61,475 bases of DNA from Bradyrhizobium sp. CSA207 (GCF_029051685.1 NZ_JAACFT010000045.1:1-61475); one strand, 5' to 3'; numbered from the stretch's first letter, positions 1-8,855 are shown. Notes: generated by a model from the letters alone, not told the origin. A program made the numbers and translations.

Positions 1-165
1 TAATCGTCCACACGTGGCGGAAGGAAGCTTGGCTGATCCCGGCTGATGCCGGTCTTGAAAGTGCGATTCGCCATGCCGAATCGTACCCTCGTTTGCTCAA
101 ATGAAGATGAAATTCTTGCCCAGTCTCTACGCTCCATCCGGGCTATGGGCTACACCTCGCCCGGC

Positions 166-789
166 CTAGTCCGGCCGCACCATCTCGAACAAGTTTTCCG
201 GCTTGATCTCAAAGTAGTCGCCGCGGCGCCCTGCACGGACGATGGGGCGGGCGGCGGCGGTCTGGTAGACGCCGTCCTTGATCATGGCCTTGTCGATATG
301 GACGGCGACGACCTCGCCGAGCGTCAGCCAGGCGTCGGCTTCCTTGCCGTCGGCGCCCTTGAGGCGGACGATGTCGGAGACCTTGCACTCGAACGCGACC
401 GGGCTCTCGCCGACGCGTGGCACGTTGACGAGCCTGCCGGGTACGGCGGTCAGCCCCGCGACCTCGAACTCGTCGACCTCAGGGGCGACATGCGCCGCGG
501 TTGCGTTCATGTGCTTGGCCAAATCCATGGTGGCGAGATTCCAGACGAACTCCCCGGTCTGCTGGATGTTCGCGACCGTGTCCTTCCAGTTGGTGGAGGA
601 GAAGCCGATGATCGGCGGCACGTAGCAGAATGCGTTGAAGAAGCTGTAGGGTGCGAGGTTGACGTGGCCCTTGGTGTCGCGCGACGAAATCCACCCGATC
701 GGCCGCGGCGCGATGATGGCGTTGAAGGGATCGTGCTTGAGGCCGTGGCCCTTGGCGGGCTCGTAGAAGTGCAGGTCTTTGTCGGTCAC
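166..789 (-). CDS. flavin reductase family protein
   Basis: About 207 residues matching the flavin reductase-like FMN-binding fold (DIM6/NTAB, flavoredoxin type). The N-terminal stretch HDPFNAIIAPRPIGWISS followed by APYSFFNAF is the usual flavin-contact signature, and DGVYQTAAARPIVRAGR closes the domain. Such proteins are cytoplasmic and either reduce flavin with NAD(P)H or act on a small substrate; the substrate is not evident here. I chose the GTG at 789 because AGGA lies 8 bases upstream. A longer reading frame would begin inside a palindromic repeat and is unlikely. The gene is monocistronic, with repeats on its upstream side. Confidence 0.8.
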   Translation of the reverse strand: MTDKDLHFYEPAKGHGLKHDPFNAIIAPRPIGWISSRDTKGHVNLAPYSFFNAFCYVPPIIGFSSTNWKDTVANIQQTGEFVWNLATMDLAKHMNATAAHVAPEVDEFEVAGLTAVPGRLVNVPRVGESPVAFECKVSDIVRLKGADGKEADAWLTLGEVVAVHIDKAMIKDGVYQTAAARPIVRAGRRGDYFEIKPENLFEMVRPD

Positions 790-808
790 GCCATTTTTCC
801 TGGTCCTG

Positions 809-893
809 GTAGCCCGGATGAAGCGAAGCGCAATCCGGGGCCGCAGCACAACGCTGAACCGACCCGGATTGCGCTTCGCTCCATCCGGGCTAC
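809..893. repeat. REP-type inverted repeat
   Basis: Two 30-base arms, 809-838 and 864-893, are inverted copies with one mismatch. Each contains AGCGAAGCGCAATCC and starts or ends with the GTAGCCCGGAT motif. A partial copy (gctccatccgggctat) lies at about 130-148. This is the intergenic palindrome type common in Bradyrhizobium-like genomes, placed between the flavin reductase gene and the tetR gene. Confidence 0.8.
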
Positions 894-926
894 GTCGGCC
901 TGCTTATAGGAAAATTCCGCCGCCCG

Positions 927-1526
927 TCAGCGACGCGGCGACAAACCCGCAATGACGAAATCGATCATCTGGTCGATGGTCGGGCCCGGCTTGGTGGCGC
1001 ACTGGGCGATCATCTGGGGGTGGAAGAAGCGCATCATGGCGGTGCAGGCGCACATCGAGGCAAGCTGCAGATCCGGCGCCTCGAACTCGCCGGAGGCGGC
1101 GCCTTGGGCGATCATCTGGCCGATCGCCGTGGTGATGAGCTCCATGTGGGCGACGCAGACGTCCCAGTCCTCCTGCATCGCGATCTCGACCATCTCATGC
1201 AGCTTGTTGTCGCCGACATAGCGCTCGGTGTTCATGCGATGGATGGTGGTCAGCAGCTCGCGGAAGCGCTCCAGCACCGGACCGGGCCTGGCCACGATCC
1301 GCTGCGCTTCCAGCTCGACCTCGCCCATCAGCGACCGGGCCACGGCCTGATGGATCGCCTTCTTCGATTCGAAGAAGCGATAGACATTGGCGGGGCTCAT
1401 CTTGAGCTCCTTTGCAATGTCCCCGACCGTCGTCTTCTGGTAGCCGATCTGGCGGAACAGCCGCTCAGCCACCTCGAGAATGCGATCCCGGGTGTCGCCT
1501 TCGATATGCTCCGCAATCAGTGTCAT
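927..1526 (-). CDS. TetR/AcrR family regulator of the RND efflux genes
   Basis: A 199-residue TetR-family repressor. The N-terminal helix-turn-helix spans about residues 12-57 (DRILEVAERLFRQIGYQKTT, then DIAKELKMSPANVYRFFESK). The C-terminal ligand-binding half is helical and of the usual length. The gene lies 31 bases downstream of the RND pump gene on the same strand, so it probably shares the operon and represses it in response to a pump substrate. A 14-base sequence just upstream of this gene recurs upstream of the adaptor gene and may be its operator. Confidence 0.85.
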   Translation of the reverse strand: MTLIAEHIEGDTRDRILEVAERLFRQIGYQKTTVGDIAKELKMSPANVYRFFESKKAIHQAVARSLMGEVELEAQRIVARPGPVLERFRELLTTIHRMNTERYVGDNKLHEMVEIAMQEDWDVCVAHMELITTAIGQMIAQGAASGEFEAPDLQLASMCACTAMMRFFHPQMIAQCATKPGPTIDQMIDFVIAGLSPRR

Positions 1527-1536
1527 TTGTCAGGAC

Positions 1537-1550
1537 TCGTCAGTCAGCAG
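1537..1550. promoter_or_regulatory. candidate TetR operator, copy 1
   Basis: The sequence tcgtcagtcagcag matches 13 of 14 bases at 6046-6059, in front of the adaptor gene of the same efflux set. It lies 11 bases upstream of the tetR start, in the short gap after the pump gene. The role as a repressor site is inferred from this shared placement. Confidence 0.35.
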
Positions 1551-1557
1551 TGTTCAT

Positions 1558-4500
1558 TTATTCAGCAGCTTCAGCAAGCGGAATTGCCGAATGGTCGTCA
1601 CTCCCATGCTGCGGCGCGGGAGGCTGCGCCGCAGTACCGGCCTCATCGAGGCTCTTGCGGAACCACAGGGCATAGAGACCCGGCAGGTACAGCAGCGTGA
1701 GGAAGGTCGCAACGAACAAGCCGCCCATGATGGTGATCGCCATCGGGCCCCAGAACGCCGAGCGCGACAGCGGGATCATGGCGAGGATGGCGGCGAGCGC
1801 CGTCAGCACCACCGGACGGGCTCGGCGGACGGTTGCCTCCACGATCGCCTCGCGCCGTGTCAGGCCGTGGGAAACGTCGGTCTCGATCTGGTCGACCAGA
1901 ATGACCGCGTTGCGCATGATCATGCCGGCGAGCGCGATCAGGCCGAGCAGCGCCACGAAGCCGAACGGGGCGTTGGCGACGTTAAGCCCCAAAGAGGCGC
2001 CGACGATGCCGAGCGGCGCGGTCAGGAACACCAGGATCAGGCGGGAGAAGCTCTGAAGCTGGAACATCAGAAGCGTCAGCATCACCATGACCATCAGCGG
2101 GAAGAGGATGAAGATCGAAGCATTGCCCTTGGCCGATTCCTCGAACGCACCGCCCGGCTCGATCCGGTAGGCCGGCTCGAGATAGTCCTTGATCGCCTGG
2201 AGCTTCGGCGTGATCTGGTTGGTGACGTCGGGCGCCTGCACGCCGTCGACGACGTCGGAGCGCACGGTGATCGCCATGTCGCGGTTGCGCCGCCACATGA
2301 TCGGCTCCTCGTGGGAATATTCGATCTTGGCGATCTGCTGCAGCGGCACCGCGACGCCATTACGCGAAGTAATGGTGAGATCGCCGACGCCGCCGAGGTC
2401 GAGGCGTTCGGACGAGACTGCGCGGGCAACCACGCCGACCTTCTCGATGCCGTCCCGCACGGTCGTGACTTGTGCGCCCGAGATCAGCATCGCTAGCGCC
2501 TGCGAAACCTCCTGCGGGGTCAGGCCCATGGCGCGGGCCCGGTCCTGATCGACGACAAGCTTGAGGTAGGGCGACTGTTCGTTCCAGTCGAGCTGAACGT
2601 CCTTGACGCTCTTGTTCTGCCGCATGACGTCACGCACCTGGTAGGCGATCTCGCGCACCTTGTTGGCGTCGGGACCGATCACGCGGAACTGCACGGGGAA
2701 GCCGACCGGCGGACCGAAATTGAAGCGGTCGACGCGCACCCGCGCCTCCGTCAGCATGCCCTCGGCGACCGCGTTCTCGATCTTGGCCTTGACGCGCTCG
2801 CGCGCCTCGACGCCCTTGGCGACAATGACGATCTCGGCGAAGGCCTCATTCGGAAGCTGCGGGTTGAGGCCGAGCCAGAAGCGCGGCGAGCCCTGGCCGA
2901 CGTAGGCGGTATAGGTGTCGATATCCTTGTCGTCCTTCAAAAGCGTCTCGGCCTTCTTCACCGCGTTTTCGGTGACGTTGAAGGCGGTGCCCTCGGGCAG
3001 ACGGAGCTGGAGGAACAGCTCGGGCCGCTCCGACAGCGGGAAGAACTGCTGCTGGACGTGGCCGAAGCCGACGATCGAGGCGACGAAGACGCCGACGGTC
3101 GCGGCCACCACGGTGATGCGGTGGTTGACGCACCACTGCACGATGGCGCGCAGGCCGCGGTACATGCGGGTCTCGTAGACCGCGTGCGGATCGTGATTCT
3201 GGTGCACCTTGATATTGGGCAACAGCATGACGCCGATATAGGGCGTGAAGATCACCGCCACGAACCAGGAGGCGACCAGCGCGATCGCCACGATCCAGAA
3301 GATGCTGCCGGCATATTCGCCGACCGCGGAATTGGCAAAGCCGATGGGGAGGAAGCCAGCGGCCGTGACCAGCGTTCCCGTGAGCATCGGAAACGCAGTT
3401 GATTCCCAAGCAAACGAAGCCGCGCGAAAACGGTCCCAGCCCTGCTCCATCTTCACCACCATCATCTCAACGGCGATGATGGCGTCGTCGACGAGCAGGC
3501 CGAGCGCGATGATCAGCGCGCCCAGCGTAATGCGGTGCAGGTCGAGCGACATCGTGTTCATGACGATGAAGACGATGCCGAGCACCAGCGGCACCGACAG
3601 CGCGACCACGATGCCGGTGCGCCAGCCGAGCGCCAGGAACGACACGAACAACACGATAACCAGCGCTTCCATGAAGGAATGCACGAACTCGCCGACGGCG
3701 TGCTCGACCACCTTGGGCTGGTCGGCGATGAGCCGGACGTCGACGCCCTGCGGCACCGCCTTCATGAATTCAGCGGTCGCCTTCTCGACCTCCTTGCCGA
3801 GATCGAGAATGTTGGCGCCCTTGGCAGTGACGACGCCGATGCCGATCGCGGCCTTGCCTTCCTGGCGCACGACGAAGCTCGGCGGATCGACATAGCCGTG
3901 GGTGACGGTGGCGATATCGCCCAAGCGGAACACGCGGCCGTTACTCTCGACCGGGGTCTCGGCAACCGCCTTGGCGCCGTCGAGCGCACCGGTGACGCGC
4001 AGTGGCACGCGCTGCGACGAGGTCTCGACCGTGCCGGCCGGTGTCACGTTGTTCTGCTTAGCGAGCGAATCGAACAGGGCCTGCGGCGTGATGCCGAGGG
4101 TGGCGAGCTTGGCGTGCGAGAATTCAACGAAGATGCGCTCGTCCTGATTGCCATAGACGTCGACCTTGGTCACGCCCGGCACCTTCAGGAGGCGCTGACG
4201 GAATCCCTCCGACACTTTCTTGAGCTGCGCGTAATCGGCGCCGTCCCCGGTCATCATGTACAGGATGGAATCAACGTCGGAGAACTCGTCGTTGACGACG
4301 GGCCCCAGAATGCCAGCGGGCAGCTGGCCCTGCACGTCGACGAGCTTCTTGCGCAGCAGATAGAAGAGATACGGCACGTCCTTCGGCGGCGTGGAATCGC
4401 GGAAGGTGACCTGGAGCGCGGCAAAGGCGGGCTTGGAATAGGTCTGCACCTTCTCGAAGTAAGGCAGCTCCTGGAGCTTCTTCTCGATAGGATCGGCGAC

Positions 4501-4695
4501 CTGGGTCTGCATCTCCTGCGCGGTCGCACCCGGCCAGATCACGGAGACGTTGACCACCTTCACCGTGAAGAACGGATCCTCGGCGCGGCCGAGCTTCTGA
4601 TAGGAGAAGAAGCCGGCGGCACCGAGCACGATCATCAGAAACAGGACCAGCGTCGGATGGCTGACGGCCCAGGCCGAAAGATTAAAGCGCTTCAT
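1558..4695 (-). CDS. efflux RND transporter permease (AcrB-like)
   Basis: About 1,045 residues, the normal length for an HAE-type RND inner-membrane pump. After a first membrane helix (HPTLVLFLMIVLGAAGFFS) comes a periplasmic porter domain, a block of helices containing the proton-relay region GLLVDDAIIAVEMM (two adjacent Asp), a second porter domain and a second helix block. It exports drugs or other amphiphiles with proton influx, working with the adaptor encoded just upstream and an outer-membrane channel not seen here. The ATG at 4695 follows a GGAG site and begins MKRFNLSAW; the reading frame extends 44 residues further upstream but into a repeat. Confidence 0.93.
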   Translation of the reverse strand: MKRFNLSAWAVSHPTLVLFLMIVLGAAGFFSYQKLGRAEDPFFTVKVVNVSVIWPGATAQEMQTQVADPIEKKLQELPYFEKVQTYSKPAFAALQVTFRDSTPPKDVPYLFYLLRKKLVDVQGQLPAGILGPVVNDEFSDVDSILYMMTGDGADYAQLKKVSEGFRQRLLKVPGVTKVDVYGNQDERIFVEFSHAKLATLGITPQALFDSLAKQNNVTPAGTVETSSQRVPLRVTGALDGAKAVAETPVESNGRVFRLGDIATVTHGYVDPPSFVVRQEGKAAIGIGVVTAKGANILDLGKEVEKATAEFMKAVPQGVDVRLIADQPKVVEHAVGEFVHSFMEALVIVLFVSFLALGWRTGIVVALSVPLVLGIVFIVMNTMSLDLHRITLGALIIALGLLVDDAIIAVEMMVVKMEQGWDRFRAASFAWESTAFPMLTGTLVTAAGFLPIGFANSAVGEYAGSIFWIVAIALVASWFVAVIFTPYIGVMLLPNIKVHQNHDPHAVYETRMYRGLRAIVQWCVNHRITVVAATVGVFVASIVGFGHVQQQFFPLSERPELFLQLRLPEGTAFNVTENAVKKAETLLKDDKDIDTYTAYVGQGSPRFWLGLNPQLPNEAFAEIVIVAKGVEARERVKAKIENAVAEGMLTEARVRVDRFNFGPPVGFPVQFRVIGPDANKVREIAYQVRDVMRQNKSVKDVQLDWNEQSPYLKLVVDQDRARAMGLTPQEVSQALAMLISGAQVTTVRDGIEKVGVVARAVSSERLDLGGVGDLTITSRNGVAVPLQQIAKIEYSHEEPIMWRRNRDMAITVRSDVVDGVQAPDVTNQITPKLQAIKDYLEPAYRIEPGGAFEESAKGNASIFILFPLMVMVMLTLLMFQLQSFSRLILVFLTAPLGIVGASLGLNVANAPFGFVALLGLIALAGMIMRNAVILVDQIETDVSHGLTRREAIVEATVRRARPVVLTALAAILAMIPLSRSAFWGPMAITIMGGLFVATFLTLLYLPGLYALWFRKSLDEAGTAAQPPAPQHGSDDHSAIPLAEAAE

Positions 4696-4752
4696 CGCAC
4701 TCTCCGTAAGACGATCCAATCGCCAAAAAACCACAGCCACTCCGTTCAAACC

Positions 4753-4862
4753 CGTCATCGCGAGGCAGCGAAGCAATCCAGGGGGCTGGGCAGATTCTGG
4801 ATCGCTTCGCCGCTTCAGCCTTCGCATTTGCGCGAGGGCCGAAACTCAGCTCGCAACGATGG
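4753..4862. repeat. imperfect palindromic intergenic repeat
   Basis: The segment begins cgtcatcgcgaggcagcgaa and continues with aagcaatccag; its partner ctggatcgcttcg and ctcgcaacgatg follows on the other side. It is an imperfect large palindrome of a family widespread in Bradyrhizobium-like genomes and fills most of the gap between adaptor and pump genes. Confidence 0.6.
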
Positions 4863-4875
4863 AACTCTCAAAAAC

Positions 4876-5982
4876 TTAGAAAGACAGTGACGACACGATC
4901 CGCACCTTCTGGCTCGGATCGAGCTTCTGCACGCCGAGGGCAACGATCTTGGAGCCCTCTTCCACGCCGCTGGTGATGACGACGTCGTTGCTCTCGTAGG
5001 ACTTCACCACGACCGGCTTCAGCGTGACCGCGCCGTTGTCGTCGACGACGTAGAACGAGGGCTTGCCGCCTTCGTTGAACAGTGCCGACAGCGGCAGCCG
5101 CGCGACGCGCTCGGTTGCGGCGTCCGACAGCGTCAGGGTCGCGGTCATGCCGAGCGAAACCTTGTCGTCGGCCTCCGGAAGCGAGAATTTCGCGAGATAA
5201 GTGCGCGTGGCGGGATCCGCGGTGGGCGCGATCTCGCGCAGCTTGGCCGTATATTTCTTGCCCGGCTCCGACCAAAGAGTGACGCTGGCGGCGCCCGACT
5301 TGGCACGTCCGACCAGTGTCTCAGGAATCGCGACGACCGCTTCCTTCTCGGCAAAGCGGGCGACGCGGATCGAAGCCTGGCCCGCGGCGACCACCTGGCC
5401 GGGCTCGATCAGCGTTGCGGTGACGACGCCACGGGCGTCGGCGTTGAGCGTCGCGTAGGAAAGGGAATTCTTGGTCAGCTCGACCGCGCGCTCGGCCCGG
5501 TTCAGGCGCGCGCGGGCCTCGTCGGCGGCGGCGCGGCTCGAATCCATCTGGGCATCCGTGGTCCAGCCCTTGGCCTTCAGATCCTTGGCGCGCTGCTCGG
5601 CGGCGGCGGCTTGCGCCAGCACACCGGTCGCAGCCGTCAGCTCGGCCACGGACTGCTCGGCCTGGAGCTTGAGGTCGACCTCATCCAGGGTCGCGAGCGG
5701 CTGGCCGATCTCGACGGTCTGGCCGACTTCGACGAGGCGCCTGGCGACCTTGCCGGCGACGCGGAAACCGAGATCGCTCTCGATCCGGGGACGGACGGTG
5801 CCGACAAAGCTGCGCTCCGGTGTTTCGGCATCATAATGGGCGGTTGCGACCAGAACCGGCCGCGGCGGCTCGGCCTTTTGGGCCACGGTGTCATTGCACC
5901 CGGCCAGTGCAGCGGCCATCAATGCCAGCGATACACCTGCCAAGAGCTTGGAATAGCTCGATAAAACTGACCGAACGAACAT
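4876..5982 (-). CDS. RND efflux periplasmic adaptor lipoprotein
   Basis: A 368-residue membrane-fusion protein. The N-terminus has a lipoprotein signal (hydrophobic stretch then LAGC), so it is probably anchored to the inner membrane from the periplasmic side. The HlyD/biotinyl-lipoyl segment (SDLGFRVAGKVARRLVEVGQ ... GQPLATLD), an alpha-hairpin (about 95-165) and beta-barrel domains follow. It links the pump encoded downstream to an outer-membrane channel. The ATG at 5982 has GGGAG nine bases upstream; the GTG at 6000 lacks a ribosome site. First gene of an adaptor-pump-tetR transcription unit. Confidence 0.9.
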   Translation of the reverse strand: MFVRSVLSSYSKLLAGVSLALMAAALAGCNDTVAQKAEPPRPVLVATAHYDAETPERSFVGTVRPRIESDLGFRVAGKVARRLVEVGQTVEIGQPLATLDEVDLKLQAEQSVAELTAATGVLAQAAAAEQRAKDLKAKGWTTDAQMDSSRAAADEARARLNRAERAVELTKNSLSYATLNADARGVVTATLIEPGQVVAAGQASIRVARFAEKEAVVAIPETLVGRAKSGAASVTLWSEPGKKYTAKLREIAPTADPATRTYLAKFSLPEADDKVSLGMTATLTLSDAATERVARLPLSALFNEGGKPSFYVVDDNGAVTLKPVVVKSYESNDVVITSGVEEGSKIVALGVQKLDPSQKVRIVSSLSF

Positions 5983-6045
5983 CGGAGGACACTCCCGCAC
6001 CTGCGTTGTGAAGAATGTCGACTAATCGCTGATGAAAGTCAATAA

Positions 6046-6059
6046 TCGTCAGTCATCAG
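6046..6059. promoter_or_regulatory. candidate TetR operator, copy 2
   Basis: The sequence tcgtcagtcatcag lies 64 bases upstream of the adaptor start and repeats the site before tetR (1537-1550) with one mismatch. It sits in an AT-richer stretch suited to a promoter. Operator function is inferred. Confidence 0.35.
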
Positions 6060-6126
6060 AAATCTGTGATCGCTAAGGGGTGGTGGCAGTTACGTTCGAG
6101 TGGCCAGACCCCTCTAATCGTGGTAG

Positions 6127-6138
6127 GTTACATGTAAC
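6127..6138. promoter_or_regulatory. 12-bp perfect palindrome before the toxin-antitoxin genes
   Basis: gttacatgtaac is a perfect palindrome 14 bases upstream of the antitoxin ATG. Toxin-antitoxin modules are normally autoregulated by the antitoxin binding palindromes at the promoter, so this is a good operator candidate. The function is inferred from position. Confidence 0.5.
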
Positions 6139-6152
6139 TTATGGAGAGATTG

Positions 6153-6383
6153 ATGTCCTCCCCTTCCAGACCAAAGTCGTCGCGGGTGAAGGTACGTGAG
6201 CATCGAGCGCGGCTCCGCGCACAAGGACTTCGGCCGATCCAGATATGGGTCCCCGATACCCGCTCGGCATTATTCAAGTTAGAAGCGCATCGGCAATCGC
6301 TCGCCGTCGCGACCAGCCCACATGCGTCCGAAGAACAGGCCTTCGTCGATGCCATCTCGGATTGGCCTAACGAGACAGAATAA
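6153..6383 (+). CDS. MazE-family antitoxin (DUF3018 type)
   Basis: A 76-residue basic protein with VREHRARLRAQGLRPIQIWV and PDTR, the hallmark of the DUF3018 'antitoxin MazE family'. Members sit upstream of MazF/PemK toxins, bind the toxin and repress the shared promoter. I chose the ATG at 6153 (GGAG six bases upstream) over the ATG at 6141. Unusually, 136 bases separate it from the toxin gene, whereas such pairs usually overlap or nearly touch. Confidence 0.75.
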   Translation: MSSPSRPKSSRVKVREHRARLRAQGLRPIQIWVPDTRSALFKLEAHRQSLAVATSPHASEEQAFVDAISDWPNETE

Positions 6384-6519
6384 CCTGTGAATGGACCGCC
6401 GCGCAGCCGGCCTAGTCTACGGGCCCAGAACACTTTCTCACCCAGCTTCATCGTACGGTCGCGCCCATTGAAACCTGTCCGAACGCGGACGGATGCAAAA
6501 ACACTGGAGCACTCGTAGG

Positions 6520-6888
6520 ATGGCCATTCGTCAACGAATGGAGCGTGGCGAAATCTGGACTGTGGCTGCCAGGGACTACGCCGGAAAGCCACGTCCTGCA
6601 GTTATCGTGCAAGACGACGATTTCGACGCCACGGACTCGATCACAGTTTGCCCGTTAACCACTAACGAAACGGAAGCACCTCTGTTTCGATTGCAGATCA
6701 ATCCGAACGAAAGCAACGGTCTTCGAGCCCCATCCCAGCTAATGGTCGACAAGATTACCACGGTGCCAAAAGCCAAGGTGGGAGCGCTGGTAGGGCGACT
6801 TGCCGACGAAGACCTCTTGCGCCTCAACCGCGCCATGCTGGTGTTTCTCGGATTGGCGAGTACACAAAGAACCGCTGCTAACAGCTAG
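6520..6888 (+). CDS. PemK/MazF-type endoribonuclease toxin
   Basis: About 122 residues. MERGEIWTVA, GKPRPAVIVQDD and ITVCPLTTN are the conserved beta strands of the MazF/PemK fold, and APSQLMVDKITTVPKAKVG carries the catalytic-region Ser/Thr and Asp-Lys. The family cleaves mRNA at short motifs and is neutralised by the cognate antitoxin, encoded upstream at 6153-6383. Two starts are possible: ATG 6520 (GGAG 10 bases before) or ATG 6538, which gives the family's usual N-terminus. The fold is complete, so the toxin looks intact. Confidence 0.8.
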   Translation: MAIRQRMERGEIWTVAARDYAGKPRPAVIVQDDDFDATDSITVCPLTTNETEAPLFRLQINPNESNGLRAPSQLMVDKITTVPKAKVGALVGRLADEDLLRLNRAMLVFLGLASTQRTAANS

Positions 6889-6961
6889 ATTGCCGCCATA
6901 GAATCTCGAGATTTCGGGGGACGCTTCGCGCGCCCCCCCGAATGATGGGCCGAACGCCTCG

Positions 6962-8293
6962 TCACCGCCGCTGCCCGGCGAACTCGTGCTTGCTCTCGTG
7001 GCCGCCGGCGAACACCATGATGCCGGCGATCAGCGGCAGCACCGCGAGCACCAACAGGCCGGTCGAGGTCTGGCCGGTGGCTTCCTTGACCCAGCCGATC
7101 AGGTATGGCCCGCCAAAGCCCGCGAGGTTGCCGATCGAGTTGATCAGCGCGATGGCGCCGGCTGCCGCCGTGCCAGAGAGCCAGGCGGTCGGCAGGGTCC
7201 AGAACACGCCGAAGCAGCAGAACACGCCGATCGCGGCGACCGTCAGCACCATCATCGTCATGGTGGGATCGGTGAGGTAGCTGGAGACGCCGAGCGCCAC
7301 GGCGGTGAGCAGCAGCGGCGCGCCGACATGCATCACGCGCTCGCGCGTGGCATCGGAATGCCGCGCCCACAGGATCATGGCAATGGTGCCGAACAGATAG
7401 GGGATCGCGGTGACGAAGCCGGTCTGGGCGTTGCTGAGGCCGAACGCCTTGACGATCTGCGGCAGCCAGAACTGCATGCCATAGAGCGCACCGACGAAGC
7501 CGAAATAGACCAGGCTCAGCATGATCACCTTCGGCGACGACAGCGCCTCGCCGAGCGACAAGTGCTTCACCGCCTGCTTGGCGGCAATCTCGGAATCGAG
7601 CTTCGTCTTGAGCCAGGCTTTCTGCTCGGCCGAGAGCCAGTCCGCCTTCTCCGGCCTGTCGGTGAGATAGAACCAGGTGACGATGCCGAGCAGCACCGAC
7701 GGGACGCCCTCGATGATGAACAGCCACTGCCAGCCCTTCAGGCCCATCGCGCCGTCCAGTCCAAGCAACAGGCCCGAGACCGGCGCGCCAATCACCGTCG
7801 AGACCGGGACGGCGACCGCGAAGGCGGCGAGGAAGCGGGCCCGATATTCAGCCGGGTACCAATAAGTGAGATAAAGGATGATGCCGGGGAAGAAGCCGGC
7901 TTCGGCGATGCCGAGCAGGAAGCGCAGGATGTAGAAGCTCCACTCGCCCGAGACCGTCGCCATCAGCGCCGAGATGATGCCCCAGGTCACCATGATGCGC
8001 GCGATCCAGCGACTGGCACCGAACTTCTCCAGGGCCAGATTGCTCGGTACCTCGAAGATGAAATAACCGATGAAGAAGATGCCGGCGCCCCAGGAGAAGA
8101 TCAGCGGCGTGAATTTCAGCTCCGCATTCATGGTCAGCGCGGCGAAGCCGAGATTGACGCGGTCGAGATAGGAGAAGAAGTAGGCCAGCACCAGGAACGG
8201 AATCAGGCGCAAGGAAATGGCGCGGATGGTCGAGGTTTCGATTGCGCTTTTTGCGACGCCGGCAGAACCGGCAAAGGTCGTGGTCTGGCTCAT
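6962..8293 (-). CDS. MFS transporter, anion:cation symporter (ACS) family
   Basis: A 443-residue, 12-helix major facilitator. FSYLDRVNLGFAALTM near the N-terminus and the helix motif GIFFIGYFIFEVPSNLALEKFGASRWIARIM (family signature, quoted in pieces: GYFIFEVPSN, RWIARIM) are typical of the ACS/phthalate-tartrate permease branch, which imports organic acids with protons or sodium. A cytoplasmic loop around residues 200-235 separates the halves. The ATG at 8293 has a GGGGGAG ribosome site. No catabolic gene is adjacent, so the substrate cannot be named. Confidence 0.88.
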   Translation of the reverse strand: MSQTTTFAGSAGVAKSAIETSTIRAISLRLIPFLVLAYFFSYLDRVNLGFAALTMNAELKFTPLIFSWGAGIFFIGYFIFEVPSNLALEKFGASRWIARIMVTWGIISALMATVSGEWSFYILRFLLGIAEAGFFPGIILYLTYWYPAEYRARFLAAFAVAVPVSTVIGAPVSGLLLGLDGAMGLKGWQWLFIIEGVPSVLLGIVTWFYLTDRPEKADWLSAEQKAWLKTKLDSEIAAKQAVKHLSLGEALSSPKVIMLSLVYFGFVGALYGMQFWLPQIVKAFGLSNAQTGFVTAIPYLFGTIAMILWARHSDATRERVMHVGAPLLLTAVALGVSSYLTDPTMTMMVLTVAAIGVFCCFGVFWTLPTAWLSGTAAAGAIALINSIGNLAGFGGPYLIGWVKEATGQTSTGLLVLAVLPLIAGIMVFAGGHESKHEFAGQRR

Positions 8294-8375
8294 GGCTTCT
8301 CCCCCCTGGGTTGTTGCTTTTATGGGCTGAGAGGCGGTTTTGAGCATCGCGAACAAAGAGTCAATGGAGCGAGCA

Positions 8376-8804
8376 ATGCGCGGGGCGCAACCGAATAAAC
8401 CTGTTGCGCCGTTGCAAACATCCCTGATCCGCGCCGGGCTCGCCCTCGCGGTGATCGCCTGCGGGCTGGGCTTGCGCTGGTACGGCTTTCAGCTCGGCTT
8501 TCCAGCCTTCGTCGTGAAGTACGGCGGCTCGCTGTTGTGGGCGACCATGGTGTTCCTGCTGGTCGGCGCTTTGCTGCCACGGCTGACGCGAAACCAACTC
8601 ACTGCTATCGCTGTGGCGATCGCGATCGTCGTCGAGTTCTCTCGCCTGGTGCATGCGCCCTGGCTCGACGCGTTTCGGCTGACGACGGCCGGCGCGCTGC
8701 TCATGGGGCGCATCTTCTCGCTGTGGAATTTGGTGGCGTATGCGATCGGGATTGTGTTTGGCGTCTGGATCGATCGACTCGGCGCGCTGCGTAGGGTGGG
8801 TTAG
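8376..8804 (+). CDS. DUF2809 family membrane protein
   Basis: About 142 residues with four predicted membrane helices (LIRAGLALAVIACGLGLRWY, LLWATMVFLLVGALLP, LTAIAVAIAIVVEFSR, LVAYAIGIVFGVWIDRLG). The VEFSR...PWLDAFRLTTAG segment matches the DUF2809 family, of unknown function. The ATG at 8376 has GGAG six bases upstream; TTG 8340 and ATG 8364 are alternatives. Its TAG stop lies inside a repeat arm and inside the 10-base core at the left end of the integrated island, so the insertion abuts the gene without changing the protein. Confidence 0.7.
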   Translation: MRGAQPNKPVAPLQTSLIRAGLALAVIACGLGLRWYGFQLGFPAFVVKYGGSLLWATMVFLLVGALLPRLTRNQLTAIAVAIAIVVEFSRLVHAPWLDAFRLTTAGALLMGRIFSLWNLVAYAIGIVFGVWIDRLGALRRVG

Positions 8805-8810
8805 CGAAGC
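8801..8810. repeat. attL core direct repeat
   Basis: ttagcgaagc, identical to 24397-24406. To its left lies chromosomal repeat sequence (gtagggtggg); to its right lies AT-rich island DNA (aaaataatttt). It overlaps the TAG stop of the DUF2809 gene. Confidence 0.7.
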
Positions 8811-8823
8811 AAAATAATTTTCA

Positions 8824-8855
8824 GATACGCGGTGTGACGGCCTGATACGGTGTGG
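8824..8855. repeat. direct repeats at island left end (candidate integrase arm sites)
   Basis: gatacgcggtgtg (8824-8836) and gatacggtgtgg (8844-8855) are near-identical direct repeats spaced about two helical turns apart, between the attL core and the integrase gene. Tyrosine integrases commonly bind such arm repeats; this role is inferred. Confidence 0.4.

Noticed and set aside
46..909. Long plus-strand frame across the flavin reductase gene
   Set aside because: It is antisense to a clear flavin reductase and has the Gly/Asp/Arg-rich composition typical of a shadow frame in GC-rich DNA.
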